Shown: in pieces, positions 1 through 11,813 of the stretch | Position numbering within the stretch: position 1 is the first letter of the stretch | Layout: each line of letters opens with the position of its first letter | DNA from: Leclercia sp. AS011 | GTDB lineage: Bacteria > Pseudomonadota > Gammaproteobacteria > Enterobacterales > Enterobacteriaceae | DNA length: 64,000 bases | Assembly: GCF_037152535.1 (NCBI RefSeq) | Contig: NZ_JBBCMA010000001.1 | Location: 1,922,001 to 1,986,000, forward strand | Reading direction: 5' to 3' | The notes under the pieces: model-generated | The model's input: only the letters and a program-made list of their open reading frames with translations | What the model was told of the DNA's origin: nothing | Database searches by the model: none | Made by a program: the position numbers and the translations under genes

Positions 1-1055
1 TTGTTTTTGCACTGCTTCAGGCCCAGGGAGATACGACGACGTTCTTCGTCGATATCCAGAACCATAACTTCCACTACATCACCAACGTTAACAACTTTGG
101 ATGGGTGGATGTTTTTGTTGGTCCAGTCCATTTCGGAAACGTGAACCAGGCCTTCAACGCCTTCTTCGATTTCAACGAAGCAGCCGTAGTCGGTCAGGTT
201 GGTAACGCGACCAGTCAGTTTAGTACCTTCTGGGTAACGTTTAGCGATAGCAACCCATGGATCTTCGCCCAGCTGTTTCAGGCCGAGGGATACACGAGTA
301 CGCTCGCGGTCGAACTTCAGCACTTTAACAGTGATTTCGTCGCCCACGTTCACGATTTCGCTTGGGTGCTTAACGCGTTTCCACGCCATGTCGGTGATGT
401 GCAGCAGGCCATCAACGCCGCCCAGGTCAACGAATGCGCCGTAGTCAGTGAGGTTCTTAACGATACCTTTGACTTCCATGCCTTCCTGCAGGTTTTCCAG
501 CAGCTGATCGCGTTCTGCGCTGTTTTCGGATTCGATAACGGCACGACGGGAAACAACAACGTTGTTACGCTTCTGGTCCAGCTTGATTACTTTGAACTCA
601 AGCTCTTTGCCTTCCAGGTGCAGGGTGTCACGAACTGGACGAACGTCTACCAGTGAACCTGGCAGGAACGCACGAATACCATTCAGCTCAACAGTGAAGC
701 CGCCTTTAACTTTGCCGTTGATAACACCGACTACAGTTTCAGCTTCTTCGTAAGCTTTTTCCAGCGTGATCCAAGCTTCGTGACGTTTAGCTTTCTCACG
801 GGACAGCAGGGTTTCACCGAAGCCGTCTTCTACTGCATCCAGAGCAACGTCAACTTCGTCACCAACCTGGATTTCCAGCTCGCCCTGGGCGTTTTTGAAC
901 TGCTCTGCCGGAATGGCGGACTCAGATTTCAGACCGGCGTCAACCAGTACTACGTCTTTGTCGATAGCAACAACAACACCACGAACGATGGAACCCGGAC
1001 GGGTTTCGATTGTTTTTAAGGATTCTTCAAATAGTTGAGCAAAAGATTCAGTCAT
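1..1055 (-). CDS. rpsA: 30S ribosomal protein S1 (5' part of the gene; 3' end lies outside the window)
   Basis: Read on the minus strand from an ATG at 1055-1053 the protein starts [20 protein letters not shown], the enterobacterial S1 N-terminus. About 351 of the usual 557 codons are present, covering the two ribosome-anchoring OB-fold domains and roughly the first two RNA-binding S1 repeats; the rest lies left of base 1. S1 docks on the 30S subunit through S2 and unfolds mRNA leaders for initiation. It sits 111 bases behind cmk, as in E. coli (cmk-rpsA). In E. coli S1 represses its own translation through a structured leader; bases 1056-1166 are the equivalent leader here, which is known biology rather than something I can prove from the sequence. 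No stop codon or frameshift is seen in the part present. Confidence 0.97.
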   Translation of the reverse strand, partial: MTESFAQLFEESLKTIETRPGSIVRGVVVAIDKDVVLVDAGLKSESAIPAEQFKNAQGELEIQVGDEVDVALDAVEDGFGETLLSREKAKRHEAWITLEKAYEEAETVVGVINGKVKGGFTVELNGIRAFLPGSLVDVRPVRDTLHLEGKELEFKVIKLDQKRNNVVVSRRAVIESENSAERDQLLENLQEGMEVKGIVKNLTDYGAFVDLGGVDGLLHITDMAWKRVKHPSEIVNVGDEITVKVLKFDRERTRVSLGLKQLGEDPWVAIAKRYPEGTKLTGRVTNLTDYGCFVEIEEGVEGLVHVSEMDWTNKNIHPSKVVNVGDVVEVMVLDIDEERRRISLGLKQCKN

Positions 1056-1166
1056 GTTTAATCTTCAGGTTAATATTAACGTCCACCTGGCTCCATGCCG
1101 GATGGGGTTGTTTCACATACCCGCCGTCAATCCATTGCAGCGGGGGTACTGCTAAATCGGTCGCGA

Positions 1167-1850
1167 TTACGCGATTGCCAGTTTTTGGCGCGCATATTGT
1201 AGCGCTTTTTCAATCACTTGCTCAATAGTTAAACTGGTAGAATCCAGAACTAAAGCATCATCTGCAGGAACAAGCGGTGCAACGGCGCGATTGCGGTCGC
1301 GATCGTCGCGCTCTTTTATCTCAGACAAAAGACGTTCAAAGTTAACACTAAAGCCCTTTTCCTGCAACTGCAGCATGCGGCGCTGCGCACGCTCTTCCGA
1401 GGAAGCGTCAAGGAAAATTTTCACCGGCGCATCAGGGAAAACCACGGTTCCCATGTCGCGTCCGTCAGCGATCAAACCTGGCGCATCGCGGAAGGCGCGC
1501 TGGCGGCGTAACAGCGCCTCGCGAACGCGCGGAAAGGCCGCGACCTGAGAGGCGGCGTTCGCCACGTCCTGGGTGCGGATCTCACCGCTGACGTCTTCCC
1601 CTTCCAGGATCACTTCAAGGTTGCCGTTGGTGGAGACAAAACGCACGTCCAGATGGGCGGCCAGCGGCACCAGTGCCTCTTCAGAAGCCACATCAACATG
1701 GTGATGCAGAGCAGCCAGCGCCAGCACACGATAGATTGCGCCCGAATCTAAAAGATGCCATTGCAATGCTTCCGCCATCGCTTTGCACAGGGTACCTTTA
1801 CCTGCGCCACTCGGCCCGTCAATGGTGATAACCGGGGCAATTGCCGTCAT
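1167..1850 (-). CDS. cmk: (d)CMP kinase
   Basis: Phosphorylates CMP and dCMP to the diphosphates using ATP, in the cytoplasm, in pyrimidine nucleotide recycling. The 227-residue product is the E. coli length. The N-terminal P-loop GPSGAGKGT lies at about residues 12-20, followed by LDSGAIYR, which belongs to the CMP-binding region, and a [11 protein letters not shown] segment near the middle, both typical of the family. The start is preceded by AGGAGAAAAAG on the minus strand, a good ribosome-binding site. It lies upstream of rpsA in the same direction, so the two are probably co-transcribed as in E. coli. The 188 bases upstream carry no gene; E. coli K-12 has ycaL there. Confidence 0.97.
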   Translation of the reverse strand: MTAIAPVITIDGPSGAGKGTLCKAMAEALQWHLLDSGAIYRVLALAALHHHVDVASEEALVPLAAHLDVRFVSTNGNLEVILEGEDVSGEIRTQDVANAASQVAAFPRVREALLRRQRAFRDAPGLIADGRDMGTVVFPDAPVKIFLDASSEERAQRRMLQLQEKGFSVNFERLLSEIKERDDRDRNRAVAPLVPADDALVLDSTSLTIEQVIEKALQYARQKLAIA

Positions 1851-2000
1851 CTTTTTCTCCTTAAATTAGGCATACCGTTGTGTAAACGCCGCGCATTATA
1901 CGCGTCAACGCCCACAACTGTTACCTTTGCGTGTAAATTACGAAATGTTTGAAGCTGAGTGTAGAAGAAATGGACGATGACAACGTCAGGAAGCGTAAGT

Positions 2001-2030
2001 AAATAATTTGCCGCACCGGGCGGTGCGGCA
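2001..2030 (-). terminator. Intrinsic terminator of serC-aroA
   Basis: A perfect 9-bp stem (TGCCGCACC at 2009-2017 with GGTGCGGCA at 2022-2030, loop GGGC) begins 9 bases after the aroA stop. In the minus direction it is followed by AATTATTT, a T-rich tail. Confidence 0.85.
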
Positions 2031-2038
2031 GGAGATGA

Positions 2039-3322
2039 TCAGGCGAGCGTACTGATACGCGCCAGCTGGTCGAAATAGTCCGGGAAGGTTTTCGCGGTGC
2101 ATTTCGGATCCAGAATGGTGACCGGTGTATCTGACAGGGCCACCAGCGAGAAGCACATTGCCATCCGGTGGTCGTTGTAGGTGCCAATTTCCGCCGCCAG
2201 CAGCTGTGCCGGTGGCGTGACGCGGATGTAGTCTTCGCCCTCTTCCACTTCAGCACCCACTTTACGCAGCTCGGTGGCCATGGCGAACAGGCGATCGGTC
2301 TCTTTCACACGCCAGTTATAGATATTGCGCATCGTGGTTGTGCCTTTGGCGAACAGGGCCGCCGTGGCAATGGTCATCGCCGCATCGGGAATATGGTTCA
2401 TGTCCATATCGATGGCGTTCAGTTCACCCCGGGTGCAAGAGATGAAGTCTTCACCCCAGGTGACCACCGCGCCCATCTTCTCCAGCACATCGGCAAAACG
2501 AATATCGCCCTGCACACTGTTGCGGCCAATACCGGTCACTTTGACGGTGCCGCCTTTAATGGCACCCGCCGCCAGGAAGTAGGAGGCCGAGGAGGCATCG
2601 CCTTCCACCAGGTAGTTACCCGGCGTCTGGTACTGCTGCCCGCCGCGCACCACGAAACGCTGGTAATTGTGGTTTTCTACCTCAACGCCAAAGGTCTTCA
2701 TCAGGTGCAGCGTGATATCGATATAGGGTTTGGACACCAGCTCACCTTTGATGGTGAGAGTGGTGTCCTGCGGTGCCAGCGGTGCGGTCATCAGCAGCGC
2801 GGTCAGGAACTGGCTGGAGACGCTGCCGTCCACCGCCACGTCGCCACCGGTAAAGCCACCGCGCAGACGCAGCGGCGGATAGTTTTCCTGTTCCAGATAA
2901 TCAATCTGCGCGCCGCCCTGGCGCAGCGCATCCACCAGATGGCCAATCGGACGCTCTTTCATGCGCGGCTCGCCGGTCAGCACGATGTCGTTGCTGCCCA
3001 GACAAAGAGCCGCCGCCAGCGGGCGCATGGCCGTACCGGCATTGCCGAGGAACAGCTCCAGCGGCTCAGCAGCGTGCAGTGCCCCGGCGTTGCCCGTCAC
3101 TTCGCAGCGGGTGCGATCGGCGGACAGGGTATAGTGGACTCCCAACGCTTTCAGCGCATTGAGCATATGGCGAACGTCATCGCTGTCCAGCAGGTTAGTG
3201 AGAACAGTGGTGCCGTTAGCCAGCGCTGCCAGCAGCAAAGCGCGGTTCGAGACACTTTTTGAACCAGGCAGATTAATGGTGCCATCTACCCGCGCGATAG
3301 GTTGTAACGTCAGGGATTCCAT
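2039..3322 (-). CDS. aroA: 3-phosphoshikimate 1-carboxyvinyltransferase (EPSP synthase)
   Basis: Sixth step of the shikimate pathway: joins shikimate-3-phosphate and PEP to give EPSP, the precursor of chorismate. At 427 residues it has the enterobacterial length. The N-terminal [18 protein letters not shown] is the shikimate-3-phosphate and PEP-binding signature, [13 protein letters not shown] (about residues 90-102) is the second signature, and the late segment with TYNDHRMAM holds conserved catalytic residues. The unsubstituted glycine of [10 protein letters not shown] marks an ordinary class I (glyphosate-sensitive type) enzyme by family knowledge. It lies 71 bases behind serC with an attenuator-like hairpin between them, the classic mixed serine / aromatic operon. 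Confidence 0.98.
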   Translation of the reverse strand: MESLTLQPIARVDGTINLPGSKSVSNRALLLAALANGTTVLTNLLDSDDVRHMLNALKALGVHYTLSADRTRCEVTGNAGALHAAEPLELFLGNAGTAMRPLAAALCLGSNDIVLTGEPRMKERPIGHLVDALRQGGAQIDYLEQENYPPLRLRGGFTGGDVAVDGSVSSQFLTALLMTAPLAPQDTTLTIKGELVSKPYIDITLHLMKTFGVEVENHNYQRFVVRGGQQYQTPGNYLVEGDASSASYFLAAGAIKGGTVKVTGIGRNSVQGDIRFADVLEKMGAVVTWGEDFISCTRGELNAIDMDMNHIPDAAMTIATAALFAKGTTTMRNIYNWRVKETDRLFAMATELRKVGAEVEEGEDYIRVTPPAQLLAAEIGTYNDHRMAMCFSLVALSDTPVTILDPKCTAKTFPDYFDQLARISTLA

Positions 3323-3346
3323 GAAACTTAACTCTCAATTCAACAT

Positions 3347-3376
3347 AATAAAAACCCCGCAGCCAGGCCACGGGGG
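3347..3376 (-). terminator. Attenuator-like hairpin between serC and aroA
   Basis: On the minus strand CCCCG pairs with CGGGG (3371-3375 with 3355-3359), with a short inner GCC/GGC pairing, and is followed at once by TTTTTATTATG. This is a weak intrinsic terminator inside the operon, placed to lower aroA expression relative to serC. A potential terminator at this point is known in E. coli; the strength here is inferred. Confidence 0.6.
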
Positions 3377-3393
3377 AATGAACACGGGCGTGA

Positions 3394-4482
3394 TTAACCG
3401 TGGCGACGTTCGAAGTCAGTCATGAAGTCGGTCAGCGCCTTAACGCCTTCAATCGGCATGGCGTTATAGATAGACGCACGCATCCCGCCCACTACACGGT
3501 GGCCTTTCAGCGCGTGCAGACCTGCAGCGAAGGACTCTTCCAGGAACAGCTTATCGAGATTGCTGTCGGCCAGCTGGAACGGCACGTTCATGCGGGAACG
3601 GTTGGCTTTGGCAACGTCATTACGGTAGAAGTCGCTGCCGTCAATCACGCTGTACAGCAGTTCAGATTTCTGCTGGTTGATCTTATCCATCTGCGCCACG
3701 CCGCCGTTATTTCTCAGCCATTTAAAGACCAGGCCAGAGAGGTACCAGGCAAAGGTCGGCGGGGTGTTGAACATGGAGTCGTTATCGTTCAGCACGGTGT
3801 AATCCAGAATCGACGGGCAGGATTTGTGGGCTTTGCCCAGCAGATCGTCACGAACGATCACCAGCGTCAGACCGGCCGGGCCGATGTTTTTCTGCGCGCC
3901 AGCGTAGATCACGCCATAGCGACTGACATCCAGTGGGGAAGAGAGAATAGTGGAGGAGAAGTCCGCCGTGACGACCACGTTCTCACCAAAGTTGGGCTCT
4001 TCGTGGATGGCGATCCCGTCAATGGTCTCATTCGGGCAGTAGTGCAGATAGGCCGCATCTGCGGAGAGCTGCCATTCGCTCATTGGCTTCACCGCACGTA
4101 AACCGTCGACGGTGACTTTGGCATCAATCACGTTCGGGGAGCAATATTTGTGCGCTTCTTTAACTGCGCTGGCAGCCCAGTAACCGGCATCAACATAGTC
4201 CGCGGTGGTTTTGTCGCCCAGCAGGTTTAGCGGAATGCCCGCAAACTGACCGCGCCCGCCGCCGTGGCAGAATAATACTTTGTAATTGGAGGGGATATTC
4301 AGCAGGAAACGAAAATCTGCTTCTGCCTCTTCTGCCACCTGAATAAACTCTTTACCCCGGTGACTGACTTCCATCACCGACGTGCCAAGACCGTTCCAGT
4401 CGCAAAGTTCCTGTTGCGCCTGTTTGAGCACTTCCGCCGGTAACATTGCCGGACCTGAACTAAAATTAAAGACCTGAGCCAT
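3394..4482 (-). CDS. serC: Phosphoserine / phosphohydroxythreonine aminotransferase
   Basis: PLP-dependent class V aminotransferase that makes 3-phosphoserine in serine biosynthesis and also acts in pyridoxal-phosphate synthesis. The 362-residue product begins [20 protein letters not shown], the family N-terminus, and contains the Schiff-base lysine context [12 protein letters not shown] (about residues 193-204) and the substrate-binding [10 protein letters not shown] near the C-terminus. First gene of the serC-aroA operon. A near-consensus CRP site lies about 100 bases upstream (4583-4598); in E. coli the operon is known to answer to Lrp and CRP. Confidence 0.98.
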   Translation of the reverse strand: MAQVFNFSSGPAMLPAEVLKQAQQELCDWNGLGTSVMEVSHRGKEFIQVAEEAEADFRFLLNIPSNYKVLFCHGGGRGQFAGIPLNLLGDKTTADYVDAGYWAASAVKEAHKYCSPNVIDAKVTVDGLRAVKPMSEWQLSADAAYLHYCPNETIDGIAIHEEPNFGENVVVTADFSSTILSSPLDVSRYGVIYAGAQKNIGPAGLTLVIVRDDLLGKAHKSCPSILDYTVLNDNDSMFNTPPTFAWYLSGLVFKWLRNNGGVAQMDKINQQKSELLYSVIDGSDFYRNDVAKANRSRMNVPFQLADSNLDKLFLEESFAAGLHALKGHRVVGGMRASIYNAMPIEGVKALTDFMTDFERRHG

Positions 4483-4582
4483 TTCCCCTCACCACGCTAA
4501 AAGCCATAAGTTATAACTGTGGATATCGGTTTTATCATTCAGTGACACGCGCCGCAATGTCTAAAGCTTATGACCCGGAAAA

Positions 4583-4598
4583 TGTGCCCGCCGTCACA
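4583..4598. promoter_or_regulatory. CRP-like site upstream of serC
   Basis: TGTGCCCGCCGTCACA matches the CRP consensus TGTGA-N6-TCACA at nine of ten positions. It is centred about 108 bases before the serC start, in the serC-ycaP gap. The link to serC is supported by the reported repression of serC-aroA by cAMP-CRP in E. coli; binding here is inferred. Confidence 0.45.
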
Positions 4599-4644
4599 CA
4601 ATACATTCTGCCAGCGGGCTGTCACAAAACCGACAAAATGGCTG

Positions 4645-5337
4645 TCAGGTGATCCGTTTGGCCCGACTTACCTTCGTCCATTCCGGATTCGTACACCGTG
4701 GGCATAATTGATGCGCCCCGGCCTGTAGCGTCTCAACATGACCACAACGTCGACAGGCATAGTCGCCGACTTCCGGTATTGTCATAAAACGTTCCACAAA
4801 CTCATCCGGCAGTATGCATAACCCGGGCTTAACCTGGTCATCGTCGTAAAAGTAGACGCTTATCTGCCCGTTGGTCTCCATAATGGCAAGCTTAACCTGC
4901 CCCAGTTGCTCGACGCTGCTCACCCGCAGTTCCATAAAAAATTCAAACTCGGTCATGTTGGCACGCTGTACTTTTTCCCAGGCCAGTTTGCCCTCTTCAA
5001 TAATGGCTACCGGTTTTCCCTCAAGCAGATCTTCCAGTTTTTCACTTTTTGACATCAGCCACATTACCAGCCGGTAAAGCAATGCCAGGGTGACAAAAAC
5101 GATAAAGACGGGAATCATCGGTACATCGTCATAAAACGCCACGTCACCCGCCGCCGACCCCAGCGTCAGAATGATTAATACTTCAAAGAGCGACATCTGA
5201 CGCACGCCACGACGCCCGGTAAGTTTGAGGAACAGGAAAACCAGTACAAAGGTATAAAGACTTCGCAGCGCGACCTCGCCTAAAAACTCAACGGGTACTT
5301 TATCAAAGGCCATTCGTTGAAGATCGAATGCTTTCAT
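4645..5337 (-). CDS. ycaP: DUF421-family inner-membrane protein YcaP
   Basis: Full length at 230 residues, matching E. coli YcaP. About three membrane-spanning segments occupy residues 20-105 (for example YTFVLVFLFLKLTG and IPVFIVFVTLALLYRLVMW), followed by a soluble domain (about 110-190) with the conserved VAIIEEGKL and MTEFEFFMELR strands. The tail is a zinc-ribbon pair, CRRCGH and CPRC, near residues 194-217. The function is unknown. It is transcribed away from ycaO and lies behind a 162-base gap from serC, so it is probably its own unit. Confidence 0.93.
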   Translation of the reverse strand: MKAFDLQRMAFDKVPVEFLGEVALRSLYTFVLVFLFLKLTGRRGVRQMSLFEVLIILTLGSAAGDVAFYDDVPMIPVFIVFVTLALLYRLVMWLMSKSEKLEDLLEGKPVAIIEEGKLAWEKVQRANMTEFEFFMELRVSSVEQLGQVKLAIMETNGQISVYFYDDDQVKPGLCILPDEFVERFMTIPEVGDYACRRCGHVETLQAGAHQLCPRCTNPEWTKVSRAKRIT

Positions 5338-5476
5338 TTTTTATATTCCTTTACAGTAGGTTACTGAATATAAGCATAGCCCAGCCTTTTATTTTCGCCG
5401 AAACCGCCGGGGAGATAGCGCCTGCCCTGCAAAACCCGTATCATTGCGCGCTTTCCGTACGATATAAGTGATCGCC

Positions 5477-7237
5477 ATGACTCAAACGTTTATCCCCGGC
5501 AAAGACGCCGCCCTGGAAGATTCCATCTCTCGCTTCCAGCAAAAACTGACCGACCTGGGCTTTAACATCGAAGAGGCCTCCTGGCTCAACCCGGTTCCCC
5601 ACGTCTGGTCCGTGCATATTCGCGATAAAGAGTGCGCGCTGTGCTTTACCAATGGTAAAGGCGCAACCAAAAAAGCGGCGCTGGCCTCTGCGCTGGGTGA
5701 ATATTTTGAGCGTCTGTCCACCAACTACTTCTTTGCCGATTTCTGGCTGGGCGACACCGTGGCGAATGGTCCATTCGTTCATTACCCCAATGAAAAATGG
5801 TTCCCGCTGACCGAAGACGACGAGCTGCCGGAAGGGATCCTCGACGATCGCCTGCGCGCGTTCTACGATCTGGACAACCAGCTGACCGCCAGCATGCTGA
5901 TCGATCTCCAGTCCGGTAACGAAGATCGCGGTATCTGCGCCTTGCCGTTTACCCGTCAGTCTGACAAGCAAACCGTCTATATTCCGATGAACATTATCGG
6001 CAACCTGTATGTCTCCAACGGCATGTCCGCCGGTAACACCCGCAACGAAGCGCGGGTTCAGGGCCTGTCCGAGGTGTTTGAGCGTCATATCAAAAACCGC
6101 ATTATCGCGGAATCCATCAGCCTGCCGGAGATCCCGGCTGACGTGCTGGCCCGCTACCCGGGCGTGGTGGAGTCGATTGCCAAACTGGAAGCGGAAGGTT
6201 TCCCAATCTTTGCCTATGATGGCTCGCTGGGCGGTAAGTACCCGGTGATCTGCGTAGTGCTGTTCAACCCGGCGAACGGCACCTGCTTCGCCTCCTTCGG
6301 CGCACACCCGGACTTCGGCGTGGCGCTGGAGCGTACCGTTACCGAACTGCTGCAGGGCCGCAGCCTGAAAGATCTCGACGTGTTTACCCCGCCGACCTTC
6401 GACGATGAAGAAGTGGCTGAACACGCCAACCTGGAGACGCACTTCATCGACTCCAGCGGCTCTATCTCCTGGGATATGTTCAAGCAGGACGCAGATTATC
6501 CGTTTGTTGACTGGAGCTTCGCGGGTACCACCGAAGAAGAGTTCGCCACGCTGATGGCAATCTTCACGGCTGAAGACCAGGAAGTGTATATCGCGGATTA
6601 CGAGCACCTGGGCGTCTATGCGTGCCGAATTCTGGTTCCGGGCATGTCCGATATTTATCCGGTGGAAGATCTGTGGCTGGCGAACAACAGCATGGGTGCG
6701 CACCTGCGCGAAACTTTGCTGGCCCTGCCGGAGAGTGCGTGGGAGAAAGAGGACTATCTGAACCTCATCACCCAACTGGACGACGAAGGCCACGACGACT
6801 TTACCCGTGTACGCGAGCTGCTGGGCCTGGCGACAGGCAAAGATAACGGCTGGTACACCCTGCGTATCGGTGAGCTGAAGGCGATGCTGGCACTGGCGGG
6901 CGGCGACCTGGAGCAGGCGCTTATCTGGACCGAGTGGACCATCGAATTCAACGCCTCGGTGTTCAGCGCTGAGCGCGCGAACTACTACCGCTGCCTGCAG
7001 ACGCTGCTGTTGCTGTCCCAGGAAGAGGATCGTGAGCCGCTGCAGTATCTTAACGCCTTTACCCGTATGTACGGTGCCGAAGCGGTAGAGAACGCCAGCG
7101 CAGCCCTGAGCGGCGAAGCGCCATTCCACGGCCTGCAGGCGGTGGATAGCGATCTGAAAGCCTTCCCTGCTCACCAGTCGTTACTGAAGGCCTATGAGAA
7201 GCTGCAGAAGGCCAAAAGCAGTTACTGGGCAAAATAA
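5477..7237 (+). CDS. ycaO: YcaO, ATP-dependent accessory factor for ribosomal protein S12 beta-methylthiolation
   Basis: I place the start at ATG 5477 (MTQTFIPGKDAALEDSI), as in E. coli, giving 586 residues; an in-frame GTG nine bases earlier adds only MIA and is less likely. The N-terminal two thirds is the YcaO ATP-using fold: conserved blocks include KGATKKAALASALGEYFERL (about residues 57-76), SAGNTRNEARVQGLSEVFER (about 184-203) and the Pro-containing linker; the C-terminal third is helical and TPR-like. YcaO proteins activate amide backbones with ATP; in E. coli the gene affects the RimO-dependent methylthio modification of S12 Asp88. It is divergent from ycaP and ends in a strong terminator before focA. 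Confidence 0.95.
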   Translation: MTQTFIPGKDAALEDSISRFQQKLTDLGFNIEEASWLNPVPHVWSVHIRDKECALCFTNGKGATKKAALASALGEYFERLSTNYFFADFWLGDTVANGPFVHYPNEKWFPLTEDDELPEGILDDRLRAFYDLDNQLTASMLIDLQSGNEDRGICALPFTRQSDKQTVYIPMNIIGNLYVSNGMSAGNTRNEARVQGLSEVFERHIKNRIIAESISLPEIPADVLARYPGVVESIAKLEAEGFPIFAYDGSLGGKYPVICVVLFNPANGTCFASFGAHPDFGVALERTVTELLQGRSLKDLDVFTPPTFDDEEVAEHANLETHFIDSSGSISWDMFKQDADYPFVDWSFAGTTEEEFATLMAIFTAEDQEVYIADYEHLGVYACRILVPGMSDIYPVEDLWLANNSMGAHLRETLLALPESAWEKEDYLNLITQLDDEGHDDFTRVRELLGLATGKDNGWYTLRIGELKAMLALAGGDLEQALIWTEWTIEFNASVFSAERANYYRCLQTLLLLSQEEDREPLQYLNAFTRMYGAEAVENASAALSGEAPFHGLQAVDSDLKAFPAHQSLLKAYEKLQKAKSSYWAK

Positions 7238-7289
7238 CGTCACATAACATGACAAACAGTAGGCGTATACAATCACCTACGTTATATTA

Positions 7290-7318
7290 CGGGGCAATTT
7301 TATTGCCCCGTTTTTTTT
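7290..7318 (+). terminator. Intrinsic terminator of ycaO
   Basis: A perfect 9-bp stem (CGGGGCAAT at 7290-7298, ATTGCCCCG at 7302-7310) with a TTT loop is followed by eight T residues. Confidence 0.92.
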
Positions 7319-7643
7319 ATTCCTGCGGCAATAAATTTAATTGTAATAATTAAGTTAAATATTGGTAGCTATAATAAAGGCGTCCTGTCGGTTATTGTTA
7401 CTTTTTATATGAAATACTCCATTATAATTAACTGTCTCAGGGAGCCGTCAGAGAAAAAAATCAAATCATTTTGTAACTTTTAAAATTTATTTTTATACGG
7501 ATAATCAAACACTTATTCCGCATTTGCTGAAAAACCACGCACTTTGCGGGCCTATAAGCCAGGCGAGATATGATCTACATCAATTTCTCTTCTATAATGC
7601 TTTGTTAGTATCTCGTCGCCGACTTAATAAAGAGAGAGTTAGT
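7319..7643 (+). promoter_or_regulatory. focA-pfl upstream regulatory region with an FNR-like site
   Basis: The 325 bases between the ycaO terminator and focA hold no gene and are A+T-rich, as expected of the multi-promoter pfl control region. ATGATCTACATCAA at 7570-7583 matches the FNR consensus TTGAT-N4-ATCAA at nine of ten positions. Downstream, TATAAT (7593-7598) and TAGTAT (7606-7611) are possible -10 boxes; the second would put the FNR site near -41.5, the usual class II position. FNR and ArcA control of pfl is established in E. coli; the exact start points here are inferred. Confidence 0.7.
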
Positions 7644-8501
7644 GTGAAAGCTGACAACCCTTTTGATCTTTTACTCCCAGCTGCCATGGCAAAAGTTGCC
7701 GAAGAAGCGGGTGTCTATAAAGCAACGAAACAGCCGATGACGACGTTCTTCCTGGCCATCACTGCCGGGGTATTCATCTCCATCGCCTTTGTTTTCTATA
7801 TCACCGCCACCACGGGTACTGCCGGGATGCCTTTCGGTATCGCGAAGCTGATTGGCGGCATCTGTTTCTCACTGGGTTTGATCCTCTGCGTTATCTGCGG
7901 CGCTGACCTCTTTACCTCGACGGTGCTCATCGTCGTTGCGAAAGCCAGCGGTAAGATCACCTGGGGCCAACTGGCAAAAAACTGGCTCAACGTTTACGTT
8001 GGAAACCTGATTGGCTGCCTGCTGTTTGTCCTGTTGATGTGGTTGTCGGGTGAATATATGACCGCCAACGGCGCGTGGGGGCTAAACGTCCTGCAAACCG
8101 CCGACCACAAAGTACACCACACATTTATTGAAGCCGTTGCGCTGGGCATTCTTGCCAACCTGATGGTCTGCCTGGCCGTCTGGATGAGCTACTCCGGACG
8201 CAGCCTGATGGACAAGGCCATGATTATGGTTCTGCCTGTCGCCATGTTCGTTGCCAGCGGCTTTGAACACAGTATTGCAAACATGTTTATGATTCCTTTC
8301 GGTATCGTAATCCGTGACTTTGCCAGCCCGGAATTCTGGACCGCAGTAGGTTCCAGTCCGGAGAGTTTCTCTCACCTGACCGTTATGAACTTCATTACTG
8401 ATAACCTGATCCCAGTCACAATCGGGAACATTATTGGCGGTGGTCTGCTGGTTGGGTTGACATACTGGGTCATTTACCTGCGTGGCGATAACCATCATTA
8501 A
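7644..8501 (+). CDS. focA: Formate channel FocA
   Basis: Pentameric inner-membrane channel that moves formate out of and back into the cell during mixed-acid fermentation. The start is GTG 7644 (KADNPFDLLLPAAMAKVAEE follows), preceded by GAGAGAG; it gives 285 residues, the E. coli length, whereas the longer upstream reading frame is not supported. Six hydrophobic segments are visible. LILCVICGADLFTSTVL holds the conserved Thr of the gating loop, and GFEHSIANMF carries the pore histidine. The soluble N-terminus is the part that contacts PflB in E. coli. It lies 51 bases before pflB, in the same transcript. Confidence 0.97.
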   Translation: MKADNPFDLLLPAAMAKVAEEAGVYKATKQPMTTFFLAITAGVFISIAFVFYITATTGTAGMPFGIAKLIGGICFSLGLILCVICGADLFTSTVLIVVAKASGKITWGQLAKNWLNVYVGNLIGCLLFVLLMWLSGEYMTANGAWGLNVLQTADHKVHHTFIEAVALGILANLMVCLAVWMSYSGRSLMDKAMIMVLPVAMFVASGFEHSIANMFMIPFGIVIRDFASPEFWTAVGSSPESFSHLTVMNFITDNLIPVTIGNIIGGGLLVGLTYWVIYLRGDNHH

Positions 8502-8552
8502 TGGTTTTCTCAGGCAGTAAATAAAAAATCCACTTAAGAAGGTAGGTGTTAC

Positions 8553-10835
<2,283 letters not shown>

Positions 10836-10874
10836 GTGGATTTGACTGAAATCACGCCGTAAAACGCGTACAAT

Positions 10875-10902
10875 AAAGGCTCCACGCAAGTGGGGCCTTT
10901 TT
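10875..10902 (+). terminator. Terminator after pflB
   Basis: An 11-bp stem with one G-T pair (10875-10885 with 10890-10900, loop GCAA) ends in CCTTTTT. It lies between pflB and pflA, so pflA needs read-through or its own promoter. Confidence 0.85.
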
Positions 10903-11038
10903 AACACCTGCCGCACCATAGTCTCTTTTGCCCGCTATCTATAATTAATGGATAACAGCCAAAACAGACTCGACACAGCCGCTTGAGTTGTGCACATACA
11001 CAGGCCCCGGACGGGCCGAATCTGGAGATATCACCGCA

Positions 11039-11779
11039 ATGTCAACTATTGGTCGCATTCACTCCTTTGAGTCCTGTGGCACCGTCGATGGCCCAGGCAT
11101 CCGCTTTATCACCTTCTTCCAGGGCTGCCTGATGCGCTGCCTCTACTGCCATAACCGCGACACATGGGATACCCACGGTGGCAAAGAAGTTACCGTTGAT
11201 GAATTAATGAAAGAGGTGGTGACCTATCGCCACTTTATGAATGCATCCGGCGGCGGCGTGACTGCCTCCGGCGGGGAAGCTATCCTGCAGGCAGAGTTCG
11301 TTCGCGACTGGTTCCGCGCCTGCCATAAAGAGAGCATTCATACCTGCCTGGATACCAACGGTTTTGTCCGTCGCTACGATCCGGTGATTGATGAGCTGCT
11401 GGAAGTGACCGATCTGGTGATGCTGGATCTCAAGCAGATGAACGACGAAATCCACCAGAATCTGGTCGGCGTCTCTAATCATCGCACCCTGGAGTTCGCG
11501 AAATACATCTCCGCCAAAGGCATCAAAACCTGGATCCGCTATGTCGTGGTGCCGGGCTGGTCAGATGATGACGACTCTGCCCACCGCCTGGGTGAGTTCA
11601 CACGTGATATGGGCAACGTTGAGAAAATTGAATTGCTGCCGTACCACGAACTGGGCAAACATAAATGGGTGGCGATGGGCGAAGAGTACAAGCTGGATGG
11701 CGTGAAGCCGCCGAAGAAAGAGACCATGGAACGCGTAAAAGGCATTCTGGAGCAGTACGGTCACAAGGTCATGTATTAA
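11039..11779 (+). CDS. pflA: Pyruvate formate-lyase 1 activating enzyme (radical SAM)
   Basis: Generates the glycyl radical on PflB using S-adenosylmethionine and a [4Fe-4S] cluster. I use ATG 11039 ([20 protein letters not shown]), with GGAG about 15 bases upstream, giving 246 residues as in E. coli; the longer reading frame from 10988 is not conserved-looking. The cluster motif CLMRCLYC (CX3CX2C) is at about residues 30-37, followed by the SAM-binding [13 protein letters not shown]. It lies 203 bases behind pflB, in the established pfl order. Confidence 0.98.
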   Translation: MSTIGRIHSFESCGTVDGPGIRFITFFQGCLMRCLYCHNRDTWDTHGGKEVTVDELMKEVVTYRHFMNASGGGVTASGGEAILQAEFVRDWFRACHKESIHTCLDTNGFVRRYDPVIDELLEVTDLVMLDLKQMNDEIHQNLVGVSNHRTLEFAKYISAKGIKTWIRYVVVPGWSDDDDSAHRLGEFTRDMGNVEKIELLPYHELGKHKWVAMGEEYKLDGVKPPKKETMERVKGILEQYGHKVMY

Positions 11780-11780
11780 C

Positions 11781-11812
11781 AAAACGCCCGGCTTGCACCG
11801 GGCGTTTTATTT
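11781..11812. terminator. Bidirectional terminator between pflA and the CigR-like gene
   Basis: AAAACGCCCGG (11781-11791) pairs perfectly with CCGGGCGTTTT (11798-11808) across a 6-base loop, with T-rich flanks in both directions. It serves the convergent genes on either side. Confidence 0.88.
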
Positions 11813-11813
11813 A

